From NCBI GenBank assembly GCA_022616575.1, contig JAKEEN010000180.1:1-7388 (forward strand): a DNA stretch of 7,388 nucleotides, given 5' to 3'. Origin of the DNA: Flammeovirgaceae bacterium (GTDB lineage: Bacteria > Bacteroidota > Bacteroidia > Cytophagales > Cyclobacteriaceae). Made by a program: the position numbers and the translations under genes. The notes beneath the pieces are model-generated. The model did no database searches, was not told the DNA's origin, and saw nothing but the letters and a program-made list of their open reading frames with translations. This document shows, in pieces, positions 5,839 to 7,388 of the stretch (positions are counted from its first letter, which is position 1; every line of letters starts with the position of its first letter).

Positions 5839-7344
5839 TCATTTCACCCTGAGTTTATTGATGAAGAAGACTCTTCGTTTTGTTACGCCTGAACCGGGAA
5901 CAATTGACTCAATAAGCTGGGTGCCATACGCAACCAGGTACGGGCTATACCAATAGTCAAGTTTACTCATCGTGGTGGTGCCTTCGCCTACCCGATCGAG
6001 ACTTGTATTTACTTTTAATGGGTTCAGCGTTTTGCCCTCAACTACCTGATTTTTGTTGATGAGCTTGGAACGTATCTCATTTTCAAACACGTAAAGAAGT
6101 GAAAGAGTGTCTCCCTTGCTTCCTATTTTAACAAACTGCTCAAGATTGAAAGTTTTTACATCATTGATTTCAAAACTATTATCCCAATTAAGATGGCCTG
6201 ATTGATCGAAGCCCAAAAGTACTGCGTGGGTGTAACGGTAGCCATCAAAAATCTGGTAGTAGCCGGGTCCAGCCACAGAGGGCGAAAAAAAATTTCGCTG
6301 CAAGCCGGACTGTTGTACGTACCGTGGATAAAATGCTTCGCCCATCAGAATAAATTGTTCTCCGCTTTCGATTAACTCATTGACAAGGAACCGGTAATTG
6401 AAGCGAAGTTTCTTTCCCTTAATTTTTCTTCTTTCAATCCGGTCTTTTACTCTTTGTTCTCTGCGGGCTTTCATAAACTTGAAGAAATTTTCAAGCTCGC
6501 CAAAACTATAGTATCGAAGTTGTTGATCGCCAAATTGATTTAGTGATGCGATGAAAATTCCCCTTGAGTATTCCGTATTCTGATGGCCGTATACGCCCGC
6601 AATGATTTGCAAATGATTAGTTGTTTTTATGGATCTTCCAAAGAGAAGGCCTTTTTTAGTCTCTGGCTCAAGGGGTAGGTTTTTAAGCAGGTCCCCATCT
6701 TCATCATAACTCTTTATCCAAATGGTTTGTTGTCTTTCAATATTTTTTGACCGGATTAAAACATCGAAAGTTCTATCATCATTTACTTTAATTTGATTGA
6801 GTTCTCCGGTTTCATTAAATAAGCCAGGTAACACTTTTGGCTTTTCGGTTTTAACATCATAATAAAGAACTAATGGAACTCTGTTGAAGTATCCGCCTAT
6901 CAAACATCCCTTGTCGATAATCTCAAACTCACCAGGAATGAACGGTAGATAATTACGGATAGGGTGAGAAATAAAACTGCCAGTAGCCTCCTCTATTTTC
7001 AACAGTAAAAAATCAGGCAACGATAGATTGCGTAATAGAAAATATAAATTGCCTTGATAAGTTTTCGCTTTGATTAACTCATAGTTTTTTTCATGTTCTA
7101 AAAATCCACTCCAAACCTGGCGAAGAGCCGTGTCAAGGTGAATTATTTCTAAACTTGATAGTCCGTTGGGCCGATACGCATACAGACCTTTTTGATCGGC
7201 AAGTGCTATTTCGAAGTAGCGGTTATCATTATTGAGCAATATTTCTATACGATCGGATTGAACTACCTGGGCAAGGGTAAAGTGTGCCAGGCAAGCGAAA
7301 AGAACAACGTTAATTAACCGTGATTTTGTTAATGTAGAATACAT
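5839..7344 (-). CDS. Secreted protein of unknown function, upstream of pyrR
   Basis: I do not recognise this protein. Starting at ATG 7344 it has 501 residues; a GTG immediately before (7347) would add one. An N-terminal hydrophobic stretch ending in L-A-Q near residue 26 is a probable signal peptide, so the product should be periplasmic, outer-membrane-attached or secreted. There is no lipobox cysteine. The remainder is rich in short beta-strand-like segments (such as L-Y-F-L-L-R, I-F-I-A-S-L and H-A-V-L-L-G-F) alternating with polar turns, which would suit a beta-propeller or other all-beta fold, but no repeat motif is clear. A strongly basic segment lies at about 292-314, with 13 Lys/Arg among 23 residues, interrupting the beta pattern. 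No C-terminal T9SS sorting domain is obvious. Its stop is 46 bases before the pyrR ATG on the same strand, so co-transcription is possible. Confidence 0.8.
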   Translation of the reverse strand: MYSTLTKSRLINVVLFACLAHFTLAQVVQSDRIEILLNNDNRYFEIALADQKGLYAYRPNGLSSLEIIHLDTALRQVWSGFLEHEKNYELIKAKTYQGNLYFLLRNLSLPDFLLLKIEEATGSFISHPIRNYLPFIPGEFEIIDKGCLIGGYFNRVPLVLYYDVKTEKPKVLPGLFNETGELNQIKVNDDRTFDVLIRSKNIERQQTIWIKSYDEDGDLLKNLPLEPETKKGLLFGRSIKTTNHLQIIAGVYGHQNTEYSRGIFIASLNQFGDQQLRYYSFGELENFFKFMKARREQRVKDRIERRKIKGKKLRFNYRFLVNELIESGEQFILMGEAFYPRYVQQSGLQRNFFSPSVAGPGYYQIFDGYRYTHAVLLGFDQSGHLNWDNSFEINDVKTFNLEQFVKIGSKGDTLSLLYVFENEIRSKLINKNQVVEGKTLNPLKVNTSLDRVGEGTTTMSKLDYWYSPYLVAYGTQLIESIVPGSGVTKRRVFFINKLRVK

Positions 7345-7388
7345 CACGCACTCGGTCTTCTTTATTAATGTTACGAACAGTCTGATAC

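Noticed and set aside
7345..7388. Promoter or ribosome binding site for the unknown secreted gene
   Set aside because: The 41 bases upstream of the GTG show no TAnnTTTG box and no convincing Shine-Dalgarno sequence. The promoter may lie beyond the window edge.

Overview
The window looks like a chromosomal segment of a Bacteroidota bacterium, most likely a member of the Cytophagales. The signs are: OmpA-family cell-envelope proteins built in the Bacteroidota style, a TPR-transmembrane-coiled-coil signalling protein with an HKLRAP-type H-box, a pyrR-pyrB pair, almost no Shine-Dalgarno sequences, and a TAnnTTTG-type promoter box. The taxon is an inference from protein style; no rRNA or other marker gene is present.

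Layout. On the + strand, the last 22 codons of an OmpA-family gene (1-69) are followed by a clear intrinsic terminator (94-124) and a complete 398-residue SPOR/OmpA-type envelope protein (153-1349). The rest of the window is one co-directional block on the - strand, read from right to left: a secreted protein of unknown function (7344-5839), pyrR (5792-5256), pyrB (5253-4327), a cystathionine beta-synthase with fused CBS domains (4259-2889), and a TPR/histidine-kinase-like protein that has no ATPase domain (2868-1336). This block runs tail-to-tail into the OmpA gene, and the two coding regions overlap by 14 bases.

How the genes fit together. PyrR and PyrB belong to pyrimidine metabolism: PyrB commits carbamoyl phosphate and aspartate to de novo synthesis, and PyrR is a uracil phosphoribosyltransferase-type protein. 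They are separated by 2 bases and are almost certainly co-transcribed. The cystathionine beta-synthase (transsulfuration) and the TPR signalling protein follow with gaps of 67 and 20 bases and may share the transcript, but no metabolic link to the pyr genes is evident. The OmpA-type proteins form a separate envelope module of at least two neighbouring paralogues.

Nothing here amounts to a clear new system. The points most worth a second look are: the PyrR that lacks room for a classical attenuator and differs at several recalled RNA-contact positions; the start codon and promoter arrangement of pyrR; the kinase-like protein that stops after its phosphoacceptor helix pair; and the unknown secreted protein upstream of pyrR. 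No tRNA, rRNA, CRISPR array, insertion sequence or phage gene was seen, and no gene-free stretch exceeds 100 bases.
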